Notes: generated by a model from the sequence alone, not told the origin. DNA of 64,000 nucleotides from Candidatus Streptomyces philanthi (GCA_018114805.1 CP073042.1:2852001-2916000); one strand, 5' to 3'; counted from the stretch's first letter, positions 18,417 to 28,586 are shown. Numbers and translations are program-made.

Positions 18417-19515
18417 TCAGCCTCGCGGGGTCTGGCCGGCGCGGTCGACGGCCGCCTTGGCGAGGATCGCGGAGGTGCCGAGCACGGTCCCGGCCGGGCC
18501 CGCGTCGCCGGCCTCGGTGCTCACCGTACGCTCGCCGAGGAACGCGTGGCTGGTCCGGTCGAAGATCCACTGCGTCTGCTGGCCGCGTGCGGTGCGGGCG
18601 ACGGCCACGCCCTCGCGCCCGGCCGCGTCCTTGGCCGAGCGGACCACCGTGACGCCGGGGATCTTCCCGGCCGCCCGGTAGAGCGCGGCGTTGACCTTCG
18701 GCGGCGCCCACGTCTCGGCCAGCAGTTCGCCGATGGCGGTGAAGGCCCGCTGGTCCGGGTCCTGGCCCTGGCCACGGGTCTGCTGGCGGATCAGCTCCAG
18801 CAGGGCGACGGGGTCCGGTGGGCAGCGTGGCGACGTAGGTGTGGGTCGGGTTGGTCACCGACGGGCCGGAACCGGTCGCGCTCGGCCGAGGCTTCGCCCC
18901 GCGCCGGTCGACGGTGTACACCGGCGCGTCGTCGCCGAGCGTGCTGTCGGGCTTGCACGCCTCGCGCAGCAGGCCCGGGCGGCTGCCGTCGACGGCCAGC
19001 CACACCTGCCGGGTGTGCGGGGGCGGCAGCGTCACGGCACCGCCGCCGGCGCTCTGCCCCGCGTAGGCGACCTTGCTCCGGACGTACACGAACTGCCCCG
19101 CGCCGACCGCGGGTCGCTCCCCCTCGGCGGCGGCGAGCGCGACGCGGTCCAGGAGGCGGGTCGCCTCGGGCGTCTCCTCGGCCTCGATCCGGGTGCCGTC
19201 GCGCGGCTCGTCGTCCGTGGACGACAGGTTCACCGCGACGATGGCGCCGGCCACGGCGCAGGCCAGGGCCGGTGCCACGAAGCGGACCTGGAAGCGGCGC
19301 CGCGGGGGGCGGGCCGCGCGTGCCGTCCGCCCGAGGCCGCCGCGCGCGGCGGCCGGCTGCTCGCTGGCGGCCTCGCGGAGCACGGCCTGCCGCAGCGCGC
19401 GCTCGCGCTCCGGGGCCAGGTCGGGGACGGACGGCGGGGGCAGCAGCGCGGCCATCTCCTGGCGCTCGGCCTGCTCCGGCCGATTCGACGTACGGCGACG
19501 CGGGGTGACGTTCAT
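18417..19515 (-). pseudogene. Membrane-anchored partner of the ECF sigma factor (CU044_5270-like), frameshifted
   Basis: ATG 19515 overlaps the sigma-factor stop (ATGA). The product has a cytoplasmic N-terminus with 'LAPERERALRQAVL', one transmembrane helix ('VRFVAPALACAVAGAIVAVNL') and a large extracytoplasmic domain ('GQFVYVRSKVAYA', 'QVWLAVDGSRPGLLREAC'), the layout of CU044_5270-type proteins encoded next to ECF sigma genes. Near 18820 a one-base insertion breaks the frame between 'THTYVATLPT' and 'DPVALLELIRQQTRGQGQDP'. The downstream part remains open to the stop at 18417. Total length is one base over a multiple of three. Probably a sigma-activity modulator or envelope sensor. Confidence 0.65.
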
Positions 19516-20324
19516 CCGTGGTTCTCCTGGGTCAGCGACGGGGCCACGGAGAAGCGGCCCGGCAGGGGCGAGTCGGGGGAGGCGGCGGGGGCGGGCGTCG
19601 CCGGGGAGGGGCCGGGGCTGGACACGACCGTCGGCCACCGGGAGGCGGCCCGCGGCGCCTGCGGGCCCTGCGGGGGCGGGCCACCGGGCGCGGCCGGCGG
19701 GGCCTGCGGCGCCGTGGCCCGGCGACCCCGGCTGTCCGTACGGTCCTGGCTGTCCGTACGGTCCTGGCTGTCCCTGCGGCCCTGGCTGTCCCTGCGGGTC
19801 TCGGCGGTCGCCAGCTCGCGCAGCCGGCCACGGGCGCGGGAGAGCCGCGAGCGGACCGTGCCGACCGGCACGCCGAACACCTCGGCCGCCGCGGCGTAGT
19901 CCAGGCCGGCCCAGACAACCAGCGTGAACACCTCGCGGTCGCGGCGGCGCAGCTTGCCGAGGGCGATGCGGGCGACCCGCAGTTGCTCGGTGTCCGCGAG
20001 GTGCGCGACGAGGTCGTCCACGAAGTCCGGGACCGCGCCGCGCTCCGGAACCCGGGCGAGCGCCACGTCCCGCCGGCGACGGGCCCGGGCGTTGCGGCGC
20101 ATGACGTTGGTCGCGATGCCCAGCAGCCACGGGCGCAGGCTCTCCTCGCCTGGGCGCACCTTCTCCCAGCCGCGCCACGCCTCCAGGAACGTGGTCGACA
20201 CGACGTCCTCGGCCTCGGCCCAGTCGCCGGTCACCCGCAGGGCGTACCGGTACAGCACCTGGGCGTGCTCGTCGTAGAGCTGCCCCAGGGCGTCACGGTC
20301 CCCGCTACGGAAGCAATGTCTCAT
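19512..20324 (-). CDS. ECF-type RNA polymerase sigma factor
   Basis: About 270 residues. Region 2 spans residues about 5-75 ('ALGQLYDEHAQVLYRYALRV', 'AEAEDVVSTTFLEAWRGWEK'). Region 4 spans about 110-165 ('LRRRDREVFTLVVWAGLDYA', 'VGTVRSRLSRARGRLRELA'). A long low-complexity tail of about 100 residues includes a fourfold 'DSQ(D/G)R' repeat and Pro/Ala stretches. I chose ATG 20324 ('MRHCFRSGDRDALG'); an in-frame start at 20384 would add 20 residues. Coupled downstream to its putative membrane partner. The gene is intact although the partner is broken. Confidence 0.85.
   Translation of the reverse strand: MRHCFRSGDRDALGQLYDEHAQVLYRYALRVTGDWAEAEDVVSTTFLEAWRGWEKVRPGEESLRPWLLGIATNVMRRNARARRRRDVALARVPERGAVPDFVDDLVAHLADTEQLRVARIALGKLRRRDREVFTLVVWAGLDYAAAAEVFGVPVGTVRSRLSRARGRLRELATAETRRDSQGRRDSQDRTDSQDRTDSRGRRATAPQAPPAAPGGPPPQGPQAPRAASRWPTVVSSPGPSPATPAPAASPDSPLPGRFSVAPSLTQENHG
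19729..19800 (-). repeat. 18-bp tandem repeat in the sigma factor tail
   Basis: Four imperfect tandem copies of an 18-bp unit related to CTGTCCGTACGGTCCTGG. They encode repeated 'DSQDR/T' hexapeptides in the C-terminal extension of the ECF sigma factor. Repeat-number variation would keep the reading frame. Confidence 0.7.
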
Positions 20325-20455
20325 GAGTGATTCCACACTGAGCACTACCTCCCGGGCCGCGCCGGTTCCGGTGACCTGCGCCACAGGCCGCGTCCCGGCG
20401 GCGACGAGTGACGCGGGTCACGGGAACTCCGGCGCGCGGGCGCGCAGTGCTGATC

Positions 20456-22093
20456 ATGACTACTTCTCCGTTGCCCGGGTCCTCCCGGTCCCCCGGACGC
20501 CCCGCCGGACCGCCCTGCGGTCGCTAGCCGTGGCCGCCACCGTCGTCGCCAGCACCCTGCCCGCCTGGAATGCCACGGCCTCGGACGCCCACCCCGCCGG
20601 TTCCCCGGCCGCCGGCCGGACCAGCGCCACCGCCGAGCAGCCGACGTACACCCTCACCATCCACCACATCGGCCGCGACGGCGGCGCCTCGCAGTTCTAC
20701 AAGACCGTCCTCACCGAGTTCGCCGGGGAGGGCAAGCGGCACGCCTTCGAGCCGGAGGGCGACACCGGCACCACCACGGTACGGCTCCCCAAGGGCCGGT
20801 ACCTCCTCGCCGCGATGGTGTGGAGCGGCAACTCGGCGGAGGGCACGGACTGGGTGGTGCAACCCAGGCTCGACCTGGACCGCGACCTGTCCCGTCACGG
20901 TCGACGCCCGGACCACCAAGCTGGTCGACGTGCGGCCCCCGGACAGCACGGCCGACTTCTGGCTCGGCAACATGGGCCTGTCGGCCGAGTACGACGGCGT
21001 CGTCCGGGAGACCAACATGGCCATGGCGACGCCCACCCTGCGCGTCGCCCACCTGGGTCCGGCCGCCGAGCCCGGCTCGATCAGGCAGTGGTACGACGCG
21101 TGCTGGACCACCAAGCGGCACAGCTACGCGCTGGGCAACGTCGTCGCCGGCGACCGCATGCTGACCGGGCTCTTCCGCCGGCCGGCCGCCAAGGACCTGG
21201 GCGAGATCAAGATCCGGGGCGCCGCCCGCCCGGGCACCGAGGGCACGTCCGTGTTGGACGTCGTGCCTAGCAACGACCTGTCCACCGCCTGCCCGCTGCC
21301 GGCGCCCGCCCCCGGCACCACCAGCCTCCTCGTCGAACCGGAGCGCGGGCCCTACGACATCGGTTACACCAGCCCCCGCGACGAGGAGGGCCGGGGCGGA
21401 GTCACGTACGAGGCGAAGCGGGTGTCCACCAGTCGCGGCCACACCACCACGCGCACCTTCGACAACGCCGTCTTCGGCCCCAGCCTCCCGGGCGGCTCCG
21501 GCGTCACACGGGACGGCGACCGCCTCACCGTGGACGTTCCGCTGCTCACCGACGGCGAGGGCAACGTGCCGTTCGCGCCGGAGTACGACACGGCGCAGGT
21601 CACGCTGTACCGGAACGGGACCCGCGTGAAGACGGTGACCGGCAAGCCCGGCCAGGCCACCTTCGACGTGCCGGCCGACCGGGCCGACTACCGCGTCACC
21701 GCCACCGCGCGGCGCACCGGCGCGCCCGGCGCCGCCACCACCGTGACCGCCTCGTGGACCTTCGCCTCCCGGCACACCAGCGGCAGGGTCGCGGTCCCGG
21801 TGAGCGCGGTGCGCTTCACGCCGACGCTCGACCTGACCGGCGCCGCGCCGGCCGGCACGGCGCTGCGCGTCCCGGTCGCCGTGCAGGGCGCCGCGAAGGG
21901 CCACACGCGCGCGCTCGACGTCGCGTTCTCCGTCAACGGCGGCGCGACGTGGCAGCGGACCGCGGTGGTACGCGGCGTCGCGACCGTCCCGGCGTTCACG
22001 TCCGGCACCAGCGTCTCGCTGCGCGCCAAGGTGACCGACACCGCGGGCAACACGCTCACCCAGACCGCGATCGGCGCCTACCGGACGCGGTGA
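20456..22093 (+). pseudogene. Secreted protein resembling the accessory C-terminal region of large S8 peptidases, frameshifted
   Basis: A probable start ATG 20456 ('MTTSPLPGSSRSPG') is followed by a signal peptide that continues in another frame ('TALRSLAVAATVVASTLPAW'). The body returns to the first frame near 20888 ('VTVDARTTKLVDVRPPDSTA'). Two opposite indels (near 20500 and 20888) thus disrupt one gene of about 545 codons. The mature part has beta-rich stretches ('YTLTIHHIGRDGG', 'TVRLPKGRYLLAAMVWSG', 'VAFSVNGGATWQRTAVV'), like the regions that follow the catalytic domain in Streptomyces subtilisin-like proteases. No protease triad is present. It is divergent from the sigma-factor gene. 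Confidence 0.55.
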
Positions 22094-22101
22094 CCCACCC
22101 C

Positions 22102-22128
22102 GGCCCGGCCGGGGACCGGGGCCGGGCC
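22102..22128. terminator. Hairpin between convergent genes
   Basis: GGCCCGGCC and GGCCGGGCC arms with a 9-nt spacer, between the end of the secreted-protein gene and the end of the epimerase gene. Confidence 0.5.
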
Positions 22129-22135
22129 CCGTGGC

Positions 22136-23005
22136 TCAGAACCGCTTCCAGCGCCAGGTCGTCGAGACCTCCAGCGGGTCGATCGGCGTCACCAGCCGCG
22201 GCACCGTGTTGAGGCCGTTCGGCGGGCCTGACTGCGGCTCCACGCACACCGCCTCCTCCTGCTCGTCGTAGACCACCACCCACTGCGCCCCGCTGGTGAC
22301 GGTCAGCTCCAACTGGGTGGGCCAGGTCAGCGTGACGTCCACGCCGTCCGGCATGCCGAAGCAGTCGTCCCACGGGCCGGGCCCCGGCTCGACGCGCCGC
22401 CCGGTGGGCAGGTGGTCCGCGCCCCGCTCCTCCTGCCACGCGGGGTCGAACGCGATCTGCACCGGCGCGCCCGTCGGCCCGAGCTGGCGCAGGAACCACG
22501 GGTGCTAGCCGGCCTGCGCGGGGAAGGAGTCGCCGCGCGACTCCACGCCCATCGTCAACGTCAGCGCGTCGTCGGTCAGTTCGAAGGTCTGGGTGACGCG
22601 CCCGCGGTACGGCCAGGGGCCGGTCAGGTCGTAGTAGAAGGTGGCGGACTGGTCGTCGACCGTGGCGGTGCGCCAGGGCTGGTCGCGGACCGTGCCGTGA
22701 ATGGCGTGCGGCGCCGCGTTGACCGGCATCTGGTGCCGTACGCCGCCGCCCCGGCCCGCCCCGTCGCCGCCACCCGGCGCGGTGACGAAGCTGCGGAACT
22801 GGCCCAGCTCGATCCGCCCGCACCAGGGCGCCATCGGGAAGGAGCCGTACCGGTCGCCCTGGCGCAACACCTCCAGATCGTTGATGATCAGCGAGCTGAT
22901 GCGGCAGCCGTCCTCCGGACGGATCGTTAACTCCGCGAATCCGGGTGCCACCAGCCGTACGTCGCGCGCCCACGGGGCGCCATCCGTGGTCTCTTGGGTG
23001 CTCAT
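22136..23005 (-). pseudogene. Aldose 1-epimerase family protein with in-frame amber codon
   Basis: A 290-codon frame from ATG 23005 ('MSTQETTDGAPWARDV') interrupted by TAG at 22505-22507 (codon 167). The stop falls in 'AQAG-stop-HPWFLRQLG', where mutarotases carry a conserved aromatic residue next to the HPWF motif, so a TGG-to-TAG change is the simple explanation. Other family features are 'YGSFPMAPWCGRIELGQF', 'NAAPHAIHGTVRDQPW' (catalytic His region) and 'DVTLTWPTQLELTV'. Everything else is in frame, so a suppressor or reversion would restore it. It would interconvert sugar anomers. Confidence 0.75.
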
Positions 23006-23182
23006 CCCGCCGACCTTAACGGCGCTCCCGCGCCCGGACCCCACTGCCCACCGCGTGCCGTCCCACCTCAGCCGCCCGGCGCCGTCCGGCCCCCCGCCGG
23101 CGCCCGCCCGCTCCGGCGCCCGCCCCACGACCCACCCCGGGCGGCGATCCCACCCGGGCGCCGGTCCGGGGCCGGTACGGCC

Positions 23183-24149
23183 CTACCTGCGGCGGCGCAG
23201 CACGCGGCCCACGACGACCGCCGAGGCGAGCACGGCCGCCGCGGCGGGCGCGGCCCAGCGCAGGGTGGCCACGGTGGACGCGGTCTCGGGCGCGGGCACC
23301 GGCGCGTACCGGCCGCGCGGCGGCGCGTGGTCCACCTCCTCGGCGCTGCGGCCGATCATCGTGCGCCGGGCGTGCGCCGGCTCGGCCGGCGGCACCTCGG
23401 TCTCGAACAGCGAGGATGCCGTCGCGTCGGAAGGCCGCTCGACCACGTCGTCCCCGGCGAGCGCGTCGCCGCCGGCCGCGTCATCGCGTCGTACGTCCTC
23501 CCGGGATACGTCACCCCGGGGTACGTCCTCCCGGGCCGGGTTATCCCGCAGTACGTCATCCCGGGGTACGTCGTCCGGCGTCGGTTCCGGCGCGGCGGCG
23601 GGCGCCTCATCCGCCGCCCCGGCCGGCCAGTCCGACGCGCCGGCCTCGGCCTCCTCGTCGGCGTCCGCCGGGCCGTTCGGGGCCGGTTCGGCCGCCAGGT
23701 CCGTGGCCAACTCCTCGGCGAACCGGTCGAGGAGGCGGCGGGCGCCGAGGCCACCGTCTCCGCGTCGAACTCGGTCAGCCGGCCCTCGCCGTCAGTCAGC
23801 TCGACCTCGCCGGCGCAGCGCAGCGTGGTGCCGCCGTCAGTCGCCCGCGGGGCCACGGCCAGGGTCACCGTCACGCCGGCGCCGCCGCGCGCCTCAGCGC
23901 CGTCGCCCGCGTACTCGCCCCGGTCACCGTGCTCGGCGATGTGCAGCACGCCCCGGTAGGTGATGGAGGAGCCGCCGATGCGCAGCCGCAGCCGGCCGGC
24001 GATGGCGTCCGAGCCGCCGTCGTCGTCCTGCTGGAGGCCGGGCAGGCAGCGCGGGCGATGCGCGCGGGCTCGGTGAGCGCGCGCCGTACGTCGTCTACGG
24101 GAACCCGTACGTCGTCTACAGGAACCGGGACGAACACCTCATGCTCCAT
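23183..24149 (-). pseudogene. CoxG/SRPBCC-type protein with C-terminal membrane anchor, frameshifted
   Basis: ATG 24149 opens 'MEHEVFVPVPVDDVR'. After 'LTEPARIARA' the conserved 'GRLRLRIGGSSITYRGVLHI' is in a second frame, and 'ARRLLDRFAEELATDLAAEP' is in a third, so frameshifts lie near 24055 and 23730. Residues 1 to about 150 fit the SRPBCC fold of CoxG-like proteins. A disordered acidic/Arg region with pentapeptide repeats follows, then one transmembrane segment ('LRWAAPAAAAVLASAVVVG') and a basic tail. An imperfect 21-bp duplication (about 24087-24130) repeats 'VPVDDVR' at the N-terminus. The role of this subgroup is unclear. Confidence 0.6.
23492..23580 (-). repeat. 15-bp tandem repeat in the CoxG-like gene
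   Basis: About six copies of a 15-bp unit related to TACGTCCTCCCGGGG, one degenerate (23537-23551). They encode repeated five-residue units of the type (R/G)DV(P/S/L)R. Unit length is a multiple of three, so copy-number change would not break the frame. Confidence 0.8.
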
Positions 24150-24360
24150 GCCCCCCGAGCGTACTCACCGGTTCCGGGATCAGACATCGCCGCGTCGACA
24201 TTCGCCGCGCCGCGTCGCCACGCGACCGCCCCGCCGTGGACACACCGTCACGGGCGCCGCCCCACCCGCCACCGTAAGTGACATGGCTACGACAACCAAG
24301 CCACGGGCCGAACCCGCCCACCGGCCACCCCGACCTAACTGCGCCGGGGCGGATCCCGCC

Positions 24361-25986
24361 TCAGCCCGTCCCGTAGCGCGGGTGCATCAGCGTGGAGGTG
24401 GGCGCGCCCGGCCGGTGCAGGCGCTCCGCCCGTTGGTGCGCGGCGCGCAGCGCCCGCGGGGTGAGCAAGCGCAGCGCGGGCCGCGCCGCGGGCAGTCGCA
24501 GCGCCGGCTGGTCGCGGGCGGCCAGCACGAAGCCCCAGTCGCCGGACGCGCCCGGCCCGCGGACGCTGCTACCGGACCGCTCCGCGTGGCGCGCGAGGGG
24601 CCCGACCACCCCGTACGGCACCGTGCGCAGCCCGACGGAGCGCACCGTCACGTCGACCGTCCAGTACGACCGCGGGCGCCCGTCGAGCGGCCCCGCGTGT
24701 ACGGCGAACCACGCGCCGGGGCGCATGACCCGTCGCACAAGACCGTAGAACTCCTGCGAGTAGAGCTTGGTGCTGGCCGTCAGGCCCGGGGCGGGCAGGT
24801 CGGAGAGGACCACGTCGTAGCCGCCGCCCGGTTGGTCGCCGGGGCTCGGGCCGCCGCGCCGGCCGCGCTCGCGCAGCCAGCCGAAGGCGTCCGCCCGCAC
24901 CACCCGCACCCGCGGGTCTTCGAACGCGCGCCGGTTGAGCCGGCTGAGCCCGGGATCCGTGCGCGCCCCGGGGTAGCGCAGCACCTCGCGGAAGGCGAGC
25001 CCGTCACCGCCGCCGAGGACGAGCACCCGCCCGTGCGGGCCGGCCATCGCCGGGTGCACCAGGGCCTCGTGGTAGCGGAACTCGTCGCGCGCGCTCACCC
25101 GCAAATCGCCGTCCAGGTACAGCGCGAGCGGCGCCCCGGACGAGTCGGCCCCGGTCCCGGTCCGGCCCGTGATCACGACCTCCTGCACGTCCGTGTGGAC
25201 GGCCACCCGCACATCGGGCCCGTACACCGCGCGCCGCGCCGCGTCCTCGAACGGCCCGGTCAGCGCCGCGCAGCTGGCCAACAGGGACAGCACCAGGCCG
25301 TTCGCCGCGATCAGCGTGCCGCGCTCGCGCGGTGACAGGTCGCGTCGGAAGACCCACAGCACCAGCGCCCCGCCCACGACGACGTTGACCGCGCCGGTCA
25401 GCAGGGCGCCCAGTAACTGGCCGAGCCTCGGCAGCAGCAGGAAGGGGAAGGCCAGGCCGCCGACGAGCGCCCCGACGTAGTCCGCGGCGAACAGGTCGGC
25501 GACCGCCCCGCCGGCGTCCTGCCGCCGCACCCGCTGGATCAGCGTCATCAGCAGCGGCACCTCGGCGCCGATCAGCACGCCGATGGCCAACGAGAAGCCG
25601 ACGATGACCAACCGGGTGTCCCCGTACCACGCGAAGCACGTGTACAGCGCCATCGCCGACGCCCCGCCGACCAGCGCGAGCAGCGACTCGACGACCCCGA
25701 ACGCCAACGCCGCCCGCAGCCGCAGCCGCTTGGCCAGCAGCGAGCCGGCACCCATCGCGAAGACCATGACGGACAGTACGACGGACGCCTGGGTGACCGA
25801 GTCGCCCATCAAGTACGAAGCGAGGGAGACGAGTTCGAGTTCGTACACGAGACCGCAGGCCGCGCAGACGAACACGGTGGCCAGGACGGCGAACCGCCCG
25901 ACCGGGACCGGCGCCCGGGACGGCCCCGCGGGCCCCGTCGGCGGTTCCTCGGCAACGTGCACAAGGGGCACCGGCGGGTCGATCAT
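24361..25986 (-). CDS. Membrane-fused aminopropyltransferase (spermidine synthase-like) with damaged active site
   Basis: 541 residues: about seven to eight transmembrane helices (residues 28-235) followed by an aminopropyltransferase domain ('[20 protein letters not shown]', '[20 protein letters not shown]', 'YDVVLSDLP', '[16 protein letters not shown]'). Normal enzymes have an acidic 'LVDLDP'-type motif about 20 residues after 'GGGDG'. Here 'RYPGAR' passes straight to 'TDPGLSRLN', so about 17 residues are missing in frame near 24960. The catalytic 'DLPDP' motif reads 'DLPAPG' (Ala codon 24790-24792). The frame is open, but spermidine synthesis is doubtful. ATG 25986. Confidence 0.8.
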   Translation of the reverse strand: MIDPPVPLVHVAEEPPTGPAGPSRAPVPVGRFAVLATVFVCAACGLVYELELVSLASYLMGDSVTQASVVLSVMVFAMGAGSLLAKRLRLRAALAFGVVESLLALVGGASAMALYTCFAWYGDTRLVIVGFSLAIGVLIGAEVPLLMTLIQRVRRQDAGGAVADLFAADYVGALVGGLAFPFLLLPRLGQLLGALLTGAVNVVVGGALVLWVFRRDLSPRERGTLIAANGLVLSLLASCAALTGPFEDAARRAVYGPDVRVAVHTDVQEVVITGRTGTGADSSGAPLALYLDGDLRVSARDEFRYHEALVHPAMAGPHGRVLVLGGGDGLAFREVLRYPGARTDPGLSRLNRRAFEDPRVRVVRADAFGWLRERGRRGGPSPGDQPGGGYDVVLSDLPAPGLTASTKLYSQEFYGLVRRVMRPGAWFAVHAGPLDGRPRSYWTVDVTVRSVGLRTVPYGVVGPLARHAERSGSSVRGPGASGDWGFVLAARDQPALRLPAARPALRLLTPRALRAAHQRAERLHRPGAPTSTLMHPRYGTG

Positions 25987-26111
25987 GGGGTGAACGTTAC
26001 GTTACCACCGTCTCACTATCGGTCACTCACATGGGGGGAAGGCATCGCATTCCAGGGCATCGGCGATTCAACCGCGCCTCTCGCGGGCACCGTTGAACGC
26101 CCCGCGCGCGA

Positions 26112-26630
26112 CTACAGCGCCGCCACCACGCGCGCGCCCAGCCGCGTGCGGGTGGCCACCAGACACCCCTCCTGCGGGTACGCGTGCCAGGTGCGCCAAC
26201 CGATCTGCCCCTCCTGCCGGTGGGCGACCATGGCCGTGAACGCGTGCGGACTCCCCGGAAAGGTGCCGGCGAGACCGTGCGGGTGGTCGGCGACCAGCGC
26301 CAGCAACTCCTGCGCACGCCCCGCGAAGGAGCCGCGCGAGAGGGTCTCGATGCACGCCGCGAACTCGTACTCCCGCCCTTCGAGCAGCTTGGATACGCCG
26401 AGCGGGAGAGGGGTACTACTTCCGGGCATGCACGCCACCGTCTCCGAACAACGCCCTTCGCGCCCCTCGAGGATGACTTGGTGCGAGGCGCCAAGCAGCC
26501 GTAACTGCACTGTGGAGGAGCCGAGTTGCAGGTCTAGGACGGCGAGCGCGGGCTGCGGTTCGCGGCCCAGGCACCAGGCGAGGTCGGAGGCGCGGGTATC
26601 GGTGTAGGAAGTCTTGAGGATCGTGAGCAT
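26112..26630 (-). CDS. DUF2617 family protein
   Basis: A 172-residue protein of the Streptomyces DUF2617 family ('SYTDTRASDLAWCLGRE', 'VQLRLLGASHQVILE', 'ELLALVADHPHGLAGTFPGS', 'WRTWHAYPQEGCLVATRTR'). It is soluble, with no known activity. ATG 26630 is chosen because upstream in-frame sequence (to 26924) lacks coding character. It sits between the aminopropyltransferase and the Cys/Gly-rich small protein. Intact. Confidence 0.85.
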   Translation of the reverse strand: MLTILKTSYTDTRASDLAWCLGREPQPALAVLDLQLGSSTVQLRLLGASHQVILEGREGRCSETVACMPGSSTPLPLGVSKLLEGREYEFAACIETLSRGSFAGRAQELLALVADHPHGLAGTFPGSPHAFTAMVAHRQEGQIGWRTWHAYPQEGCLVATRTRLGARVVAAL

Positions 26631-26864
26631 GGGTCGGCTCCGGAAGCACGCAGTGGAAGATGGGCCGGCCCTTAATCCCCCATAAGGCAACCCCCATCCC
26701 GAGGGGGACCAAGGGGTCACTATGCGCCGGCTGCTGACCACGTGGGGTCCATAGGGTCCGAGAGACACGGAATCATGAAATGCGTGGTGGCACAGCCTTT
26801 TTACCCATCTTCGCCAGGTTTCCATCCCCCCGAGCGCCCCCCAGATCAATTGTTCAACGTTTGA

Positions 26865-26894
26865 GCGCCCGGCGGGGCTCAGCCCGCCGGGCGC
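26865..26894 (-). terminator. Hairpin after the Cys/Gly-rich small protein
   Basis: A perfect 12-bp stem GCGCCCGGCGGG with its complement and a 6-nt loop, 39 nt beyond the stop of the leftward small gene at 26934. The rest of 26631-26864 shows no gene. Confidence 0.75.
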
Positions 26895-26933
26895 ATATGC
26901 AAAATCAGCACGAGCCAGCCGCATTACCGGCTT

Positions 26934-27143
26934 TTAGCAGCCCCCGCCCCCACCGCCGCAGGACGAGCCCCCGCCACACGACGACCCGGCACCGCACGAG
27001 GCGCCACCGCCACCGCCACCCGACGATCCCCCGACGGCCCACCAACTCCCGCCGCCGCCACGGCGCTTCTTGCCGCCACGGGCCAACTTGCCCACCCAGG
27101 CGAGCACCATCACCACGATGTACAGGAAGAGTGCGAATCCCAT
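26934..27143 (-). CDS. Small membrane protein with Gly/Cys-rich tail
   Basis: 69 residues: one N-terminal transmembrane helix ('FALFLYIVVMVLAWVGKLA'), a basic turn ('RGGKKRRGGGG'), then a tail of Gly and Ser with five cysteines in short repeats of the type SSCGGG, ending in Cys. ATG 27143 with GGTGAGG upstream. Similar short proteins occur next to this aminotransferase in other Streptomyces (recollection). Metal binding or extracellular disulfides are possible but unproven. It is followed by a clear terminator. Confidence 0.7.
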   Translation of the reverse strand: MGFALFLYIVVMVLAWVGKLARGGKKRRGGGGSWWAVGGSSGGGGGGASCGAGSSCGGGSSCGGGGGGC

Positions 27144-27392
27144 GCCCTCACCGACCTTTCGTTCCCCGTTGTCCCCCGGAGCGAGGCGCGGTCGCCGTGC
27201 GGTGACCGGGAGGCACGGGCCCGCGTGCCGCGCGGCGACACGGCCTTCGCGACCCCCGCTGGCGCGGCGCGTGCGAACTCCCCGCGTGTACTGCTTCGAT
27301 GCCCGGGCCGCGTGTACCGCTTCGATGCCCGGGGCCATTCCAGGCCAAAGCAGAGTTGAGCAAATCCAGAGGTTCGGCGGAGGATGTGACGT

Positions 27393-28586
27393 ATGAAGCG
27401 ACCTCCGCTCAACCGCCGCCTCGCCGAATTCGGAACGACGATCTTCGCCGAAATGGCAGCCCTCGCCATCCGAACCGGCTCCATTAACCTCGGCCAAGGC
27501 TCCCCCGACGTCGACGGCCCCGAGGAGGTCAGGGAGGCTGCCGTGCGCGCGCTGCGCGACGGGCGCGGCAACCAGTACCCCCCGGGCCCGGGCGTTCCCG
27601 AACTGCGCGCGGCCGTCTGCGCGCACCAACAGCGTTGGTACGGACTGGAGTACGACCCCGACCGCGAGGTCCTCATCACCGCCGGCGCCACCGAGGCGCT
27701 CGCCGCCTCGCTCATCGCGCTCCTGGAACAGGGCGACGAGGTGGTCGCCCTGGAGCCCTACTACGACTCGTACGCGGCCGGCATCGCCATGGCCGGCGGC
27801 ACCCGGGTCCCGGTCACGCTGCGCCCCGACCCCGAGGCCGGCCGCTACCGCCTCGACGTGGACGAACTGCGCGACGCCGTCACCGACAACACGCGGCTCA
27901 TCCTCCTCAACACCCCGCACAACCCGACCGGCACCGTGCTCACGCGCAAGGAGCTGGCCGCGATCGCCACCATAGCCATCGAGCGCGACCTGTACGTGGT
28001 CACGGACGAGGTCTACGAGCACCTGGTCTTCGACGACCACGAGCACGTCCCGCTGGCCTCGCTGCCCGGCATGCAGGAGCGCACGGTGACCATCAGCTCC
28101 GCGGGCAAGACGTTCTCCTTCACCGGCTGGAAGGTCGGTTGGGTCAGCGCGCCGCCGGAGCTGCTGGCGGCGGTCCGCTCGGCCAAGCAGTACCTGACGT
28201 TCGTGGCCTCCGGTCCGTTCCAGCACGCCATCGCCGAGGCCTTGCCCCTGCCCGACTCGTACTACGCCGGCCTGCGCGACGAACTCGCCGTCAAGCGGGA
28301 CCTGCTCGCGGACGGCCTGACCACGGCGGGGTTCACCGTCTTCCGGCCGGCCGGCACGTACTTCATCACCACCGACATCCGCCCGCTGGGCCCCGAGATC
28401 TCCGCGGGCGGCGACGGCCTGGCCTTCTGCCGCGGCCTGCCCGAGCGCTGCGGCCTGGGGGCCGTCCCCAACCAGTTCTTCTACGACAACCGCGAGGTGG
28501 GCGCGCCGTTCGTGCGCTTCGCGTTCTGCAAGCAGAGGAGCGTGCTGGAGGAGGCGGTGGACCGCCTCAAGCAGCTGACCCCCTGA
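27393..28586 (+). CDS. Class I/II PLP aminotransferase (methionine/N-succinyldiaminopimelate aminotransferase-like)
   Basis: 397 residues, fold type I. Landmarks are 'NLGQGSPDVDGPEEV' (this family usually has Phe at the Ser position), 'NQYPPGPGVPELRAAV', 'LITAGATEALAASLIALL', 'LNTPHNPTGTVLTRKEL', 'VVTDEVYEHLVFDD', Schiff-base lysine in 'SSAGKTFSFTGWKVGWV' (K239) and 'VRFAFCKQRSVLEEAV' with the substrate-carboxylate Arg. Relatives transaminate methionine, glutamine or N-succinyl-diaminopimelate; sequence alone does not decide. ATG 27393 has GGAGG 9 nt upstream. A small insert ('EISAGGDG') lies near residue 335. Intact. Confidence 0.87.
   Translation: MKRPPLNRRLAEFGTTIFAEMAALAIRTGSINLGQGSPDVDGPEEVREAAVRALRDGRGNQYPPGPGVPELRAAVCAHQQRWYGLEYDPDREVLITAGATEALAASLIALLEQGDEVVALEPYYDSYAAGIAMAGGTRVPVTLRPDPEAGRYRLDVDELRDAVTDNTRLILLNTPHNPTGTVLTRKELAAIATIAIERDLYVVTDEVYEHLVFDDHEHVPLASLPGMQERTVTISSAGKTFSFTGWKVGWVSAPPELLAAVRSAKQYLTFVASGPFQHAIAEALPLPDSYYAGLRDELAVKRDLLADGLTTAGFTVFRPAGTYFITTDIRPLGPEISAGGDGLAFCRGLPERCGLGAVPNQFFYDNREVGAPFVRFAFCKQRSVLEEAVDRLKQLTP

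Noticed and set aside
26778..27205. Rightward frame rich in His, Arg and Pro
   Set aside because: It is antisense to the Gly/Cys-rich small protein, which has a proper ribosome site, membrane helix and terminator.
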